A stretch of DNA of 64,000 bases from W-Chloroflexi-9 sp045863195 (GCA_045863195.1 BTUI01000004.1:62001-126000), one strand, 5' to 3'. Positions 48,660 to 58,230 are shown, counted from the first letter of the stretch. Notes: generated by a model not told the origin, from the sequence alone. Numbers and translations are program-made.

Positions 48660-49423
48660 TCGCGAGTGCGCGCTGGGCGTTGCATGACGCCATGCTGATG
48701 GCCCGCCGGAGCCTCTACCGCTTCATCCGGCTGCCGGACTGGCTGTTCTTCTCGACGGCGCAGCCGGTGATGTTCGTGCTGCTCTTCACGTACGTCTTCG
48801 GTGGCGCCATCCAGGTGCCGCAGGGCAACTACATCGACTTCCTGCTGCCGGGCATCCTGGTGCAGTCGGTCCTCTTCGGCACGTCCGCCACGGCGGTCGG
48901 CCTCGCGGAGGACATCTCGAAGGGGGCGTTCGACCGGTACCGGTCGCTGCCGATGTCGCGGTCGGCGGTGCTGGCGGGGCGCATCCTGGCGGACACGGCG
49001 AACAACGTGTTCGTGATGGGGCTGATGATCCTCGTGGGGTACCTCATCGGTTTCCGGTTCCAGGGCACGCTGCTGGAGGCGCTGGCGATGCCGGTGGTGG
49101 TGGTGGCGTTCACCATCCCGTTCTCCTGGATGCAGGCGTGGATCGGGACCTCCGTGAAGTCCGTGGAAGCCGCGAACCTCGCGGGGTTCGTGTGGATGTT
49201 CCCGCTCACGTTCGTCTCCTCGGCGTTCGTGCCGATCGAGTCGATGCCGGGGTGGCTGCAGCCGGTCGCACAGGCGAACCCGTTCTCGGTGGCGGTGGAC
49301 GCCGCCCGCGCGCTCGCGCTGGGCGACGACTCCTCCGACGCGGTCGTGAAGACGCTGATCTGGACGGTCGTGCTCCTGGTGATCGTGGTGCCGCTCGCGG
49401 TGCGCGGCTACCGCCGGGCGTAA
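48656..49423 (+). CDS. ABC-2 type permease (DrrB-like)
   Basis: This 255-residue protein has six hydrophobic segments. LFFSTAQPVMFVLLFTYVFG, GNYIDFLLPGILVQSVLFGT, and PIESMPGWLQPVAQANPFSV are hallmarks of DrrB permeases. With the coupled DrrA-like ATPase it forms an exporter for drugs or lipids. The substrate is unknown. Confidence 0.92.
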   Translation: MIASARWALHDAMLMARRSLYRFIRLPDWLFFSTAQPVMFVLLFTYVFGGAIQVPQGNYIDFLLPGILVQSVLFGTSATAVGLAEDISKGAFDRYRSLPMSRSAVLAGRILADTANNVFVMGLMILVGYLIGFRFQGTLLEALAMPVVVVAFTIPFSWMQAWIGTSVKSVEAANLAGFVWMFPLTFVSSAFVPIESMPGWLQPVAQANPFSVAVDAARALALGDDSSDAVVKTLIWTVVLLVIVVPLAVRGYRRA

Positions 49424-49497
49424 CGCTGACGTCGGGCCTCCCTCCCCCGTAGCATCGAGGGCGTACCCCTCGGTCTGCCGGGGGAGGGAGGTGCCGC

Positions 49498-50262
49498 ATG
49501 CCAGACGCTCCGGGCGTCCCCTCGATCGCGTCGCTCGTCCGCGTGGACGTGAAGAACGACGAGCAGTACGAGGAGCGGCTGCGCGACTTGCAACTGCGCC
49601 TGCTCCACGCCCAGAACCGGCTGCGCGATACGGACGACCTGGCCGTGTGCGTGGTGTTCGAGGGGATGGACGCGGCCGGCAAGGGCGGCGCGATCCGGCG
49701 GCTGACGGGCCGCCTCGACCCGCGCGGCTACCGCGTTTACCCGATCGGCGCGCCGGTGGAGGCGGAGGCGCGCCACCACTACCTCTGGCGCTTCGCGAAG
49801 CGGATGCCGGAGCGCGGCGAGATCGCGATCTTCGACCGCTCCTGGTACGGGCGTGTGCTCGTCGAACGCGTCGAGGGCTTCGCGACGGTCGACGAGTGGG
49901 AGCGGGCGTACGAGGAGATCCTCGCCTTCGAGCAGATGCACGTGCAGGACGGCACGTTGCTCGTGAAGTTCTGGCTGCACGTCTCGCCAGAGGAGCAACT
50001 GGAGCGCTTCCGCGAGCGAGAGACGGACCCGTTCAAGGAGTACAAGATCACCCCGGACGACTGGCGCAATCGGGAGCGCCGCGCGGAGTACGAAGTGGCG
50101 GCGGAGGAGATGTTCCGCCGCACCCACTGGCCGGGTGCGCCCTGGACGCTGGTCCACGGCGACGACAAGCAGCACGCCCGGCTGGAGGTACTCGCGACCG
50201 TCGTGGACCGGATCGAGGAGCGGCTGCCGGAGCTGCGCGGCCTCCCGGGTGGGGAGGCCTGA
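49498..50262 (+). CDS. Polyphosphate kinase 2 family protein
   Basis: This 254-residue protein has the PPK2 Walker A GMDAAGKG (56-63), followed by GAIRRLTGRLDPRGYRV, and Walker B IFDRSWYGRVLVERVEGF (from 111). The lid region contains FKEYKITPDDWRNRE. Such enzymes transfer phosphate between polyphosphate and nucleotides. The single domain suggests class I or III (ADP- or AMP/ADP-phosphorylating). ATG follows GGAGGT. It converges on the M20 peptidase gene with 3 bases between stops. Confidence 0.93.
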   Translation: MPDAPGVPSIASLVRVDVKNDEQYEERLRDLQLRLLHAQNRLRDTDDLAVCVVFEGMDAAGKGGAIRRLTGRLDPRGYRVYPIGAPVEAEARHHYLWRFAKRMPERGEIAIFDRSWYGRVLVERVEGFATVDEWERAYEEILAFEQMHVQDGTLLVKFWLHVSPEEQLERFRERETDPFKEYKITPDDWRNRERRAEYEVAAEEMFRRTHWPGAPWTLVHGDDKQHARLEVLATVVDRIEERLPELRGLPGGEA

Positions 50263-50265
50263 CGC

Positions 50266-51603
50266 CTACGCCTCGCGGCCGGCGAGGCGCATGAGGGCGA
50301 CCGCCTCCGCGAGGCAGGCTCGCTCCAGTTCCCGCAGATCCTGGCTCTCGTTCGGGCCGTGGATCGCGCTCGTCGGCTCGCCGACACCGGTCAGCAGGAT
50401 CGCCGCGCCCGGGTAGGCGTGGGAGAGTGCCGCGACGAGGGGGATCGACCCGCCGACGCCGATCTCGGCTGGCTCGACGCCCCACGCTGCCGTGAGGCCC
50501 GCGCGGAACGCCTCGTAGGCCGCGCCGCCGGCCGCCATCAGGAACGGCTCCGCGGACGATCCGCGCGTGACGGTGACGCTCGCGCCCCACGGCGCGTGGC
50601 CCTCCAGGTGAGCGACGAGCGCGTCCATGGCCGCCGCCGGGTCCTGGCCGGGGGCGAGCCGCAGGCTCACCTTCGCCCGCGCGACCGGCACCAGCTGGTT
50701 GATAGCCTCGGACAGTCGAGGTGCGTCGATCGCAAGGACGGAGACGGCGGGCTCGCGCCACAGCCGCGCGGCGATCGGCCCGTCGCCGATCAGTTCGACG
50801 CCGTCTACCGCGCCGGCGCTCGCGCGCAGCTCGGCCTCCGCGACCTCCACGTTGGGGACTGGCGCCGATACGAGGCCCGCGACCGCCACGCGGCCTCGGT
50901 CGTCGTGCAGCGTGGCGAGGAGTCGGGCGAGCGCGCTGAGGGCGTCCGGCAGCGCGCCGCCGAACTGGCCGCTGTGCACGCCGTTGCGCAGCGTGCGCAC
51001 CTCCACCACGCAGTCGACGAGGCCTCGCAGGGAGGTGGTGAGGGCGGGCGTACCCACCGCCCACTGCTCGGAGTCGGCCACGACGATGACGTCCGCCGCG
51101 AGTTCCTCCGCGTAGCGGGCGAGCAGGTCGGCGGCGTGCGGCGATCCGAGTTCCTCCTCGCCCTCCACGACCACTTTCACCGTCAGCGGGAGGTCCGCGG
51201 GCAGCACGCGCAGCGCCCCGAGGTGTGTGGCGAGACCGGCCTTGTCGTCCGACGCGCCCCGCCCGTACAGCCGCCCGTCGCGATCGGTCGGTTCGAACGG
51301 CGGCGTGCCCCACGCCTCGAGGTCTCCGGCGGGCTGCACGTCGTAGTGCGCGTAGAGGAGGACGGTCAGGGCGCCCTCGGGCCCGCGCCGCTCGCCGAAC
51401 ACGGCGGCCGGGGCTCCGGGCACCTCGAACAGCCGCGTCGCGAGGCCGGCGTCCTCGAGGAGCGCCCGCACACGCTCGGCGCACTCGCGCATGGGTGGCG
51501 TGTTTGGGCCGTCCGCGCTCACCGAGGGGATGCGGACGAGCGACTCCAGGTCGGCTCGCACGCCGGGGAAGGCGGCCGCGATCGCCTCGGCCAACGCGGT
51601 CAT
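50266..51603 (-). CDS. M20 family dipeptidase
   Basis: This 445-residue protein has the M20 metal-binding layout: LLYAHYDVQPAGDLEAW (His, Asp), GRGASDDKAG (bridging Asp), VVVEGEEELGSPHAADL (catalytic and metal Glu), VVADSEQW (Asp) and the C-terminal His. The lid domain covers about 190-310. It is typical of CNDP-like dipeptidases. ATG follows GGAGG and overlaps the TGA of the upstream pentapeptide gene. It is the last gene of a four-gene minus-strand operon beside the eCIS genes. Confidence 0.92.
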   Translation of the reverse strand: MTALAEAIAAAFPGVRADLESLVRIPSVSADGPNTPPMRECAERVRALLEDAGLATRLFEVPGAPAAVFGERRGPEGALTVLLYAHYDVQPAGDLEAWGTPPFEPTDRDGRLYGRGASDDKAGLATHLGALRVLPADLPLTVKVVVEGEEELGSPHAADLLARYAEELAADVIVVADSEQWAVGTPALTTSLRGLVDCVVEVRTLRNGVHSGQFGGALPDALSALARLLATLHDDRGRVAVAGLVSAPVPNVEVAEAELRASAGAVDGVELIGDGPIAARLWREPAVSVLAIDAPRLSEAINQLVPVARAKVSLRLAPGQDPAAAMDALVAHLEGHAPWGASVTVTRGSSAEPFLMAAGGAAYEAFRAGLTAAWGVEPAEIGVGGSIPLVAALSHAYPGAAILLTGVGEPTSAIHGPNESQDLRELERACLAEAVALMRLAGREA

Positions 51604-52541
51604 GGGCGTCCTCCCGTTGCGGAGGTGCGGGGCTCCAGGTGGCCGGTGCAACTGCCGCGCGCGGCGTCGCTGTTGATGCGGTCGGGGCAGATCGTCCCGC
51701 TCCAGGTGACGTTGTCGAGCCTGGTGAAGGAGGCCCCGTCCGCCCCGTCCATGCCGAGGACGGCATCGGTCAGGTCGGTCCCGGCGAGGATCGCGCCGGT
51801 CAGATCCGCGCCGCGGAGGTCGGCGGATCGCAGGTTCGCGCCGGACAGGTTGGCGCCCTGCAGGTTCGCGCCTCGCAGGTCCGCGTTGAACATCGAGGCG
51901 TTGGACATGTCGGCGTCCGGCAGCAGCGCGAGGCGGAGGTCGGCGCCGTTCAGGCGCGCGTCCACCAGCAGCACGGAGGTGAGGTCCGCCTGGTTGAGGA
52001 CGGCGCGGTCCATGAGCGCGGAGGTGAGGCGCGCCCGCGCGATGTTCGCGCCGGCGAGGCGGGTGCCGCTCAGGTTCGCCGCGAACAACTCCGCGCCGCT
52101 CAGGTCGGCGCCCACGAGTTCCGCGTTCTCCAGGCTGATCCGCGAGGCGACACCGTTGATGAGGCCGAGTTCGTACAGGAACGTGATCACGAATCGCTTG
52201 CGCGGCCCGTCCATCCCGTCGAGCGCGGTCAGGGTCTGCGCCCGCGCGACCTCCCGCACGAGCGTGTCGCGCGTGGGGTCGAGGTTGCCGCCGAGCAGCT
52301 GGCGGTCCAGCGTCAGGTTGCTGATCTGGCCCAGGTAGTCCTGCAGCCGCTGCTCCTGGGCGTTCTCGATCGCCTGTTCGCGGGCGGAGGCGTTGAGGGC
52401 TTCCGACACGACGGTGCCGCCGACGAGCAGGACCAGCGGGAGGACGATCAACTCCACGTAGTCCATGAGCGACTTCTGCCCGAAGCCGGTCCACCGGACG
52501 AACGCGGTCCATCGCCTCCAGGCGGCCTTCAGCAGGTTCAT
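51600..52541 (-). CDS. Membrane-anchored pentapeptide-repeat protein
   Basis: This 313-residue protein has a basic N-terminus, one membrane helix (about 29-47, LIVLPLVLLVGGTVV), a short helical linker (50-80) and about 25 pentapeptide repeats of the A(D/N)LxX type from about residue 137 to 275 (for example NLSGANLRSADLRGADLTGA). The repeats form a right-handed quadrilateral beta-helix. The C-terminal tail has two Cys. It overlaps both neighbours by 4 bases. A membrane-tethered docking or scaffold role is plausible from shape; no enzyme domain is present. Confidence 0.85.
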   Translation of the reverse strand: MNLLKAAWRRWTAFVRWTGFGQKSLMDYVELIVLPLVLLVGGTVVSEALNASAREQAIENAQEQRLQDYLGQISNLTLDRQLLGGNLDPTRDTLVREVARAQTLTALDGMDGPRKRFVITFLYELGLINGVASRISLENAELVGADLSGAELFAANLSGTRLAGANIARARLTSALMDRAVLNQADLTSVLLVDARLNGADLRLALLPDADMSNASMFNADLRGANLQGANLSGANLRSADLRGADLTGAILAGTDLTDAVLGMDGADGASFTRLDNVTWSGTICPDRINSDAARGSCTGHLEPRTSATGGRP

Positions 52542-54037
52542 GGCGTCACCGCCTCGCACGACCACTCGTCGCGCGGGTCGCCGGTGATGCGCGCGGTGCG
52601 GGTGCTGCTCCAGAACTCATCGCCACGGTAGTAGCCCCAGCCCTCCATGACGCCCTCGATGTCCGCGGCAGCCTTCAGCAGTTCGGTGCGCGTCGTGGTC
52701 GCGAAGCGCTCGGCATTCGCGGGGTCGTCCGGGTCCAGTCCGGAGAGCGAGGTGAACGAGCGGTCGAGCGCGCAGCCCAGGATGCCCTCCACGACATCCC
52801 ACGCGGGGATGCGTGGCCGGGCGTACGCGCTGTCGAGGGCGACCGCGATGTCCGGGAGCCAGGAGTAGCGGCCGATCAGCTCGCGGTCGGAGTAGAGCGA
52901 GTTGCGCACGGGCGGGACGCCCAGCAGGGCGCTGGTCTTCTGGATCTGACTGGAGGTCGCCCACGTGATGAAGTCGAACGCCGCCTCCGGGTTCGCAGCA
53001 TCCGAGGGGATCGCGAGCAGCCAGTTGCCGGTCAGCGTGCTGGACTTGCGGCCGGCGGGGAACTGCGTGACGCGGATCTGGTCCGAGACGGCGGAGGTCA
53101 GCACCAGTTGGGCGTCCGCGGCCCAGGCGACCGCGGCCGCCGCAGTGCCGTCCAGCATGCGTGTGTGCGGGCTGAAGCGCTCCCCCTGGAACTGCTCGTA
53201 CGGGATGCGCAGCCGGCTGGCCTCCCGCACGTACTCCGTGAATGCGTCCATCGCGATCGAGGACCGGAGCGGCCCGGTGCGCCAGTCCCGGTCGAAGATG
53301 TCGCCCCCGCGCGAGGCCAGCCACGAGAGGAAGACGTGCGGGTTGTTGGACGGCGCGATGCCGGCGGAGCCGACGTACGCGGGGTCGGGCGACCGGAGCG
53401 AGGCGGTGAGATCCTCGATGGTGGCCGGCTCGCCGATGATGTCCGCGCGGTACCACAGCATCATCACGTTGCCGACGAACGGAAGCGCGTACGTCTCCGC
53501 GCCGCGCGGGATGCCGGTGGCGTCCGGCGGCAGCGGGCCGAACGGCGGCGGCCACACGCCGAGGGACGCCGAGCGCCCGATGAGATCCAGGTCCGGCTCG
53601 TACCCGAACGGCGAGAGCGGCGTCAGTTCCTGGTTGCCGGCGAGGTACGGCATCCACGGGTCGTCCACGATGATCACGTCGTAGTTGGCGAGGTTCTCGT
53701 CCGCGTTCTCGATGATCGCGTTGCGGTAGGAGACGTAGTCGCCGGCGACGGCACGGTCGCCGGTAGTGCGGTCGACGATGCCGAGTTCCACGCGGTTGCC
53801 GGTGATGTGTTCCCACTCCGGGATGATGCGGAAGAGCGCCGTGGTCTCCGCCCCGCGGAACGCGGCGATCCGGATCGTGACCTGGTTCGTGACGGCTGGC
53901 GGTAGTTCGGGCTCGTCGCTCCGGCATGCAATGAAGAGGACCGAGCACGCGAGCACGGCAAGCGCGAGCCAGCCGCGGGCGCGTGGCCAGGCGGGACGTG
54001 CCGGATGCGTGCGTGAGGTGACCGCGCTCGTGACCAC
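52538..54037 (-). CDS. ABC-type extracellular solute-binding lipoprotein
   Basis: This 499-residue protein has a lipoprotein signal (LALAVLACSVLFIAC, with lipidated Cys38), then VTIRIAAFRGAETTALFRII, NYDVIIVDDPWMPYLAGNQE, YALPFVGNVMMLWYRADIIG and ANPEAAFDFITWATSSQIQK. This is the cluster B (sugar/family 1) binding-protein plan. No permease or ATPase for it is visible here. The start is GTG 54037, 10 bases after the AAA gene stop; its stop overlaps the pentapeptide gene start (ATGA). The location inside an eCIS-linked operon is odd for a nutrient receptor. Confidence 0.87.
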   Translation of the reverse strand: MVTSAVTSRTHPARPAWPRARGWLALAVLACSVLFIACRSDEPELPPAVTNQVTIRIAAFRGAETTALFRIIPEWEHITGNRVELGIVDRTTGDRAVAGDYVSYRNAIIENADENLANYDVIIVDDPWMPYLAGNQELTPLSPFGYEPDLDLIGRSASLGVWPPPFGPLPPDATGIPRGAETYALPFVGNVMMLWYRADIIGEPATIEDLTASLRSPDPAYVGSAGIAPSNNPHVFLSWLASRGGDIFDRDWRTGPLRSSIAMDAFTEYVREASRLRIPYEQFQGERFSPHTRMLDGTAAAAVAWAADAQLVLTSAVSDQIRVTQFPAGRKSSTLTGNWLLAIPSDAANPEAAFDFITWATSSQIQKTSALLGVPPVRNSLYSDRELIGRYSWLPDIAVALDSAYARPRIPAWDVVEGILGCALDRSFTSLSGLDPDDPANAERFATTTRTELLKAAADIEGVMEGWGYYRGDEFWSSTRTARITGDPRDEWSCEAVTP

Positions 54038-54047
54038 GTGCCGCCTG

Positions 54048-55973
54048 TTAGCCGTTGCTGCTGACGAAGCGATAGTAGGGCCCGAAGTCGTTCTCGGTGC
54101 GCAGGCGGCCGAGCTTCTCCATCTCCCGGTCGACACCGAGGACGGCGTGCTGCATCGAGATCGCCCGGCCCTCCTCGGCGGCGAGGAAGGCGGCGGTGAT
54201 CGCGGCGTTGTGGATCACGCCGCCGGTCAACCGGAACTGGCGCGCGAGCCACGGGAGGTCGAGGTCCTCGGTCGGGGCGCCGGCCGGGAACGCGAGTTGC
54301 CAGATGCGCAGGCGTTCGCGCTCGTCCGGCTCGCGGAACTCCACGGAGACGTGGATGCGCCGCAGGAACGCCTCGTCCATGTTCGCGCGCAGGTTCGTCG
54401 CGAGGACGACCAGCCCCTCGTACGCCTCGATGCGCTGGAGCAGGTACGCCACCTCGATGTTGGCATAGCGGTCGTGCGCGTCGGAGACCTCCGACCGCTT
54501 GCCGAAGAGCGCGTCCGCCTCGTCGAAGAAGAGCACCACGTTCCCGGCGGAGGCGGCCTGGAAGATGCGTTCGAGGTTCTTCTCCGTCTCACCGATGTAC
54601 TTCGAGACGATCGAGGAGAGGTCGATCTTGTAGACGTCGAGGCCCAGCGCCGCGCCCATCACCTCGGCGGCCAGCGTCTTGCCGGTGCCGCTGGGGCCTG
54701 CGAACAACGCCACGAGGCCGCCCGCGCCGACCGGCCGGAAGCCCCACTCGTCGAACACGGTGCTGCTGTGCCGGTAGCGGGCCACGAGCTCCTGTAACTG
54801 GCGCTGCTGGTGCGTCGGGAGGATGAGGCTCTCCCACGTCCGCCGCGAGTGGATGCGGATGCCCAGGCCCGCGAGCTGCCCGCTCGCCAGCCGGCGGACG
54901 GCCGCGTCCAGGTCACCCTCCACGCCCTCGTGGGCGATCCGGGCGAGCCGGAGTTCGTCCGGGTCCAGCCGGTGGCCATGCGCGGGCCGCTGGCCGAAGG
55001 TGGCCTCCCACTCCTCGGGCGTGGCGAGGCGCTTCGTGAGTTCCACCTCGCGCCAGGGCCGGGCCGGGATGGTGCGGATCTCGAGCGGGTTCGGCGAGCA
55101 GATCGCCCAATCCAGGTGGTCGGCGCGCACCGCCCACGCCGCCGCCGGGGCGGGCAGCAGCGGCTCGTCCACCTCGAGGACGATCGCGCCGCCCGCGACG
55201 GTCGCCTCGCGCACCAGCGCTCGCCAGCCGGCGTCGTCCGCCGGGATCGGGGTCGCGAGGAAGCGCCGGCCGAGTTCATGGGCCACGCGGATGCGGCGGC
55301 TCTGGCGGTCGGCGCCATGCACCAGGAGGAACGTCCCACCTGTATCGGCAGGCGCCCCGTACACCTCCAGCCGCTCGGCCGCCGGCGGCAGGCCCGGGTC
55401 GGCGGAGTGGTCGCCGGCGAGCGCCCAGGTCACGCGCTCGGCGAGGGCGACCACGCGGGTCGCCCACGCGCTCTCCCCGGTGACGGTCACGAGTTCGGCG
55501 CGGCGCAGGCGCGCGTCCGGGGCAACGGCCGCGGCGCCCGGGTGGCCGGGTGGGAACATGCGGTTGAGCGAGGAGAGCCACGGGCGCGTGGCGGAGACGT
55601 CGTCCTGGGCGTAGGCGAGGAGCCGCTGGCGTGCCGGGCTGCGCTCGATCCCCGCGAGCAGCGCCAGCACCTCCGCCTCCGCCGGGGTAAGGGCCGCGCG
55701 CCGGACGAGCGTGGAGAACGGCGAGGCGTCCCCGAGCGATTCGTGGAACTGGAGGCGCAACTGCGCCAGCGCCCCCTCGACGCCCGTGCGGTCGCGCACG
55801 TCGGCGTCGAAGGCGCCGCCCATACCCGGCAGTTCCGCGAGCAGGCGGTCGACCTCCTCGTCCTCGATGACGAGGCCGGCGAGGTCGCGCGGGGGCCCGG
55901 AGGTCATGCGCCGGACGAGCGCTTCCGCTTCCACCACGGCGCTGCCGAAGAGCTCCCAGGGTTCCAGGGTCAA
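54048..55973 (-). CDS. AAA+ ATPase of the eCIS cluster (Pvc15-like)
   Basis: This 641-residue protein has a long N-terminal region (1-400) with degenerate ATPase-like elements, then a full AAA+ domain: Walker A GPSGTGKT (426-433), Walker B FFDEAD (482-487), sensor ATNLRAN and arginine fingers in EAFLRRIHVSVEFREPD. It resembles the ATPases present in almost all eCIS loci, thought to help load or assemble the particle. The start is TTG 55973 behind GGGAGG; a longer frame lacks a ribosome-binding site. It opens the minus-strand operon and is divergent from the LuxR gene. Confidence 0.9.
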   Translation of the reverse strand: MTLEPWELFGSAVVEAEALVRRMTSGPPRDLAGLVIEDEEVDRLLAELPGMGGAFDADVRDRTGVEGALAQLRLQFHESLGDASPFSTLVRRAALTPAEAEVLALLAGIERSPARQRLLAYAQDDVSATRPWLSSLNRMFPPGHPGAAAVAPDARLRRAELVTVTGESAWATRVVALAERVTWALAGDHSADPGLPPAAERLEVYGAPADTGGTFLLVHGADRQSRRIRVAHELGRRFLATPIPADDAGWRALVREATVAGGAIVLEVDEPLLPAPAAAWAVRADHLDWAICSPNPLEIRTIPARPWREVELTKRLATPEEWEATFGQRPAHGHRLDPDELRLARIAHEGVEGDLDAAVRRLASGQLAGLGIRIHSRRTWESLILPTHQQRQLQELVARYRHSSTVFDEWGFRPVGAGGLVALFAGPSGTGKTLAAEVMGAALGLDVYKIDLSSIVSKYIGETEKNLERIFQAASAGNVVLFFDEADALFGKRSEVSDAHDRYANIEVAYLLQRIEAYEGLVVLATNLRANMDEAFLRRIHVSVEFREPDERERLRIWQLAFPAGAPTEDLDLPWLARQFRLTGGVIHNAAITAAFLAAEEGRAISMQHAVLGVDREMEKLGRLRTENDFGPYYRFVSSNG

Positions 55974-56199
55974 CGGTGCCTCCCGGCGCGTGAGCGGTCG
56001 AGGGAATGGTGCGCGGATCGGTCTGAAAAGGCTATGTCCATTGGTGCATTCATCGCGTCGAGCATGGGCGTGATAGGACGTTGACACGCGGCCTCAGAAT
56101 ATTGGGCGGCGGGGAACACCTCAGGCGGCAGCCGGTCTGGCTGCCCGTCCGGCCGTGGCCCGCCGTCCCCCCAGCGGACGAGCGTGAAGGTCACACCCC
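55974..56199. promoter_or_regulatory. Divergent control region of the eCIS cluster
   Basis: These 226 bases lie between the TTG of the AAA gene and the GTG of the first LuxR-type gene and should hold both promoters. TTGACA occurs at 56081-56086 on the plus strand, but I see no matching -10 at 16-18 bases. No coding frame is convincing. Confidence 0.5.
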
Positions 56200-56739
56200 G
56201 TGGATCGCATCGGCCTCGCAGTCGTCGACGAGAATGAGATCTTCCGCCGGGGTGTGGTGTCATGCCTCACCGCCGACACGATGATGCAGGTGCTGCACGA
56301 AGGGGCGTCCCCGCCGCGTGACGCCGCGGGCGTGCTCCTGACCATTGCCTCGCTCTCCGCGGTGGAGCGGTTCCACCTCGTGGGGCGGCTCGTGATCTGC
56401 ACCGATACGTCGCCGAGCGACCGCGTCCGCGCGGATGGCCAGATCGTGGGGCTGCTGCCTCGCGCCTCGCTCACCCCGGCGCAGTTGATCAACGGTGTGC
56501 GTGCCGCCGCCAGCGGCCTGCAGGTGAACCTGGTGGACACCCCCGCGACGGCGCTCTCCACGCGCCACACGGAGGTCCTGCGCATGCTGGCTTCCGGCGC
56601 GGCGACCCGCCAGATCGCGGAGTCGCTCGGCTACAGCGAGCGCACGATCAAGCACGCCGTCTCCGAGGTGCTCGAGGAGCTCGGCGCGCAGACCCGCGCC
56701 GAGGCGGTCGCGCTCGGCATCCGCCGCGGCCTGATCTAG
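56200..56739 (+). CDS. LuxR-type regulator with degenerate receiver
   Basis: This 179-residue protein has a receiver-like N-terminal domain (MDRIGLAVVDENEIFRRGVV) in which the expected phosphorylated Asp is missing (the third-strand region reads GVLLTIASLS) and no conserved Lys is seen. A LuxR/FixJ helix-turn-helix follows (STRHTEVLRMLASGAATRQI, then AESLGYSERTIKHAV). It likely acts without phosphorylation, perhaps by dimer or ligand control. GTG 56200 has GAAGG upstream. It is the first gene of the eCIS plus-strand run. Confidence 0.85.
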   Translation: MDRIGLAVVDENEIFRRGVVSCLTADTMMQVLHEGASPPRDAAGVLLTIASLSAVERFHLVGRLVICTDTSPSDRVRADGQIVGLLPRASLTPAQLINGVRAAASGLQVNLVDTPATALSTRHTEVLRMLASGAATRQIAESLGYSERTIKHAVSEVLEELGAQTRAEAVALGIRRGLI

Positions 56740-56963
56740 CACCCCTCCCGCACCATCCGAGGACGTCGCGAGGCCACCTCGTGGCGTTGTCGTGTGCGGA
56801 CCGCGGGCAACGCTGCTCGCCCCTCGGTGTCGCGGCGCTGCACCAGCACCCGCGGGGACTGCCCGGCGGGGCGGCGGACTGCCCGAAGCGTCCGCCCGTG
56901 ATGTCCCCCGCGGTGGCACGTCCGGCCCTGTGCGCGGTCCCTCCGTCCTGCTGAACTGCGCCC

Positions 56964-57581
56964 ATGAGTCGAGGCCGCCTGTCCGTCTGGATCGAAGACC
57001 CGAACCCGATCTACCGCCGCGGGCTGATCGCCTGCCTGGAGGGAGACGGCATCCGCGTCGCCGGCGAGTCAGACCGCCTGGGCCGCCGCGTGGAGGGCAT
57101 TGAGGCCGACGTGCTGGTCTTCGACGCCGGGAACGGACACCTCGGCGAGGTGATCTCGCTGCAGCGCGGCGCCCCCGTCGCGCTCTGCGCGCTGCTGCGC
57201 GACCAGCACGACCCGGCGCTCGTCGATGCGGTGGAGGCGGGCGTCTCCGCCATCCTCCTGCGCGACGAACTGACGCCGGAGTCGCTGACGGCAGCACTCC
57301 GCACCGTCTCCACCGGGAACAGCGCCATCCCCGCACGCCTCCTCGCGCGCCTGTTCGAGAGCGCCGCACGAGGCCAGCGACACGTCTCCTTCGACATCGG
57401 CCAGCGGGAGGTCGCGGTGCTGCGCGAACTCGCCGCCGGATCGGAGACGAGCGAGATCGCGAACAGCCTGGCGTACTCCGAGCGGATGGTGAAGCGGATC
57501 GTCCACGACCTGCTCGTGAAGATGAACTGCCGCAACCGCGCACAGGCCGTCGCGCTCGCCGTGCGGCACGGGCTGATCTAG
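56964..57581 (+). CDS. LuxR-type regulator with receiver-like domain
   Basis: This 205-residue paralogue of the preceding regulator begins MSRGRLSVWIEDPNPIYRRG. Acidic residues (Glu11, Asp12) and Asp54 in ADVLVFDAG could form a phosphorylation site, but the switch Lys is replaced (ILLRDEL). The HTH is QREVAVLRELAAGSETSEIA followed by NSLAYSERMVKRIV. It ends 10 bases before the DUF4255 gene, so it is probably co-transcribed. The 224 bases between the two regulators hold no gene I can support. Confidence 0.87.
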   Translation: MSRGRLSVWIEDPNPIYRRGLIACLEGDGIRVAGESDRLGRRVEGIEADVLVFDAGNGHLGEVISLQRGAPVALCALLRDQHDPALVDAVEAGVSAILLRDELTPESLTAALRTVSTGNSAIPARLLARLFESAARGQRHVSFDIGQREVAVLRELAAGSETSEIANSLAYSERMVKRIVHDLLVKMNCRNRAQAVALAVRHGLI

Positions 57582-57591
57582 GCGTGCGGCG

Positions 57592-58230
57592 ATGATCCAC
57601 CTGCTGGACCAGACCCTGGAGCAGTACCTGCGCGCCGAGGTGCCCCTCGATGACCGCGTGGACATCGCCTACAACGCGCCGGACGACGAGTGGAGCGCGC
57701 GCCTGACGCGGCCCACCGTGAACCTGTTCGTGTGGGACATCCGTCGCAACATTGGCGAGGCGGCCGGCGGCATCGACCTCGTGGAGCGCGACAACGAGCG
57801 CTACCACCGCCCGGTGCTCCCGCGCATCGACTTCCGCTACCTGATCACCACCTGGACGAACGAGGTGCGCGACGAGCACGAACTGCTCGGCGCCTTGCTC
57901 GTCACGGCGCTCCGCGTGCCGGTGATCCCGGAGCAGTACCTCCAGGGCGGACTCGCCGAGGTGCGCCCGCTGCCGCGCATCAACGTGGCGCGGTTCGACG
58001 GGGCGGAGAGCAGCGAGTTCTGGTCCTCCGTGGGCGGGAAGTTGAAGGCGGCGCTGGACGTCGTCGTGAGCGCCAGCGTGGACGCCTCCGTCCTCAGCCA
58101 GGCCGGGCCGCCGACCCTGGGCGTCGACCTCACCTCGCGCGCGACGGGCACGGATGTGCCCAGCCGCCGCATCAAGAACTTCGCGTCCGTCGCGGAGTCC
58201 CGTCCCAACGGGACAGGGGGGACCGAATGA
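57592..58230 (+). CDS. DUF4255 (Pvc16 N-terminal-like) eCIS protein
   Basis: This 212-residue protein begins MIHLLDQTLEQYLRAEVPLD and contains TRPTVNLFVWDIRRNIGEAA, PRIDFRYLITTWTNEVRDEH and ELLGALLVTALRVPVIP, the DUF4255 pattern. In Pvc/Afp-type particles the homologue (Pvc16/Afp16) terminates the tube and sheath. Its location just before the sheath gene is normal for eCIS. The start is the ATG at 57592. Confidence 0.9.
   Translation: MIHLLDQTLEQYLRAEVPLDDRVDIAYNAPDDEWSARLTRPTVNLFVWDIRRNIGEAAGGIDLVERDNERYHRPVLPRIDFRYLITTWTNEVRDEHELLGALLVTALRVPVIPEQYLQGGLAEVRPLPRINVARFDGAESSEFWSSVGGKLKAALDVVVSASVDASVLSQAGPPTLGVDLTSRATGTDVPSRRIKNFASVAESRPNGTGGTE

Noticed and set aside
56081..56086. TTGACA as the -35 box of the injection operon
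   Set aside because: No -10 box is found 16-18 bases downstream, so it is only mentioned, not called.
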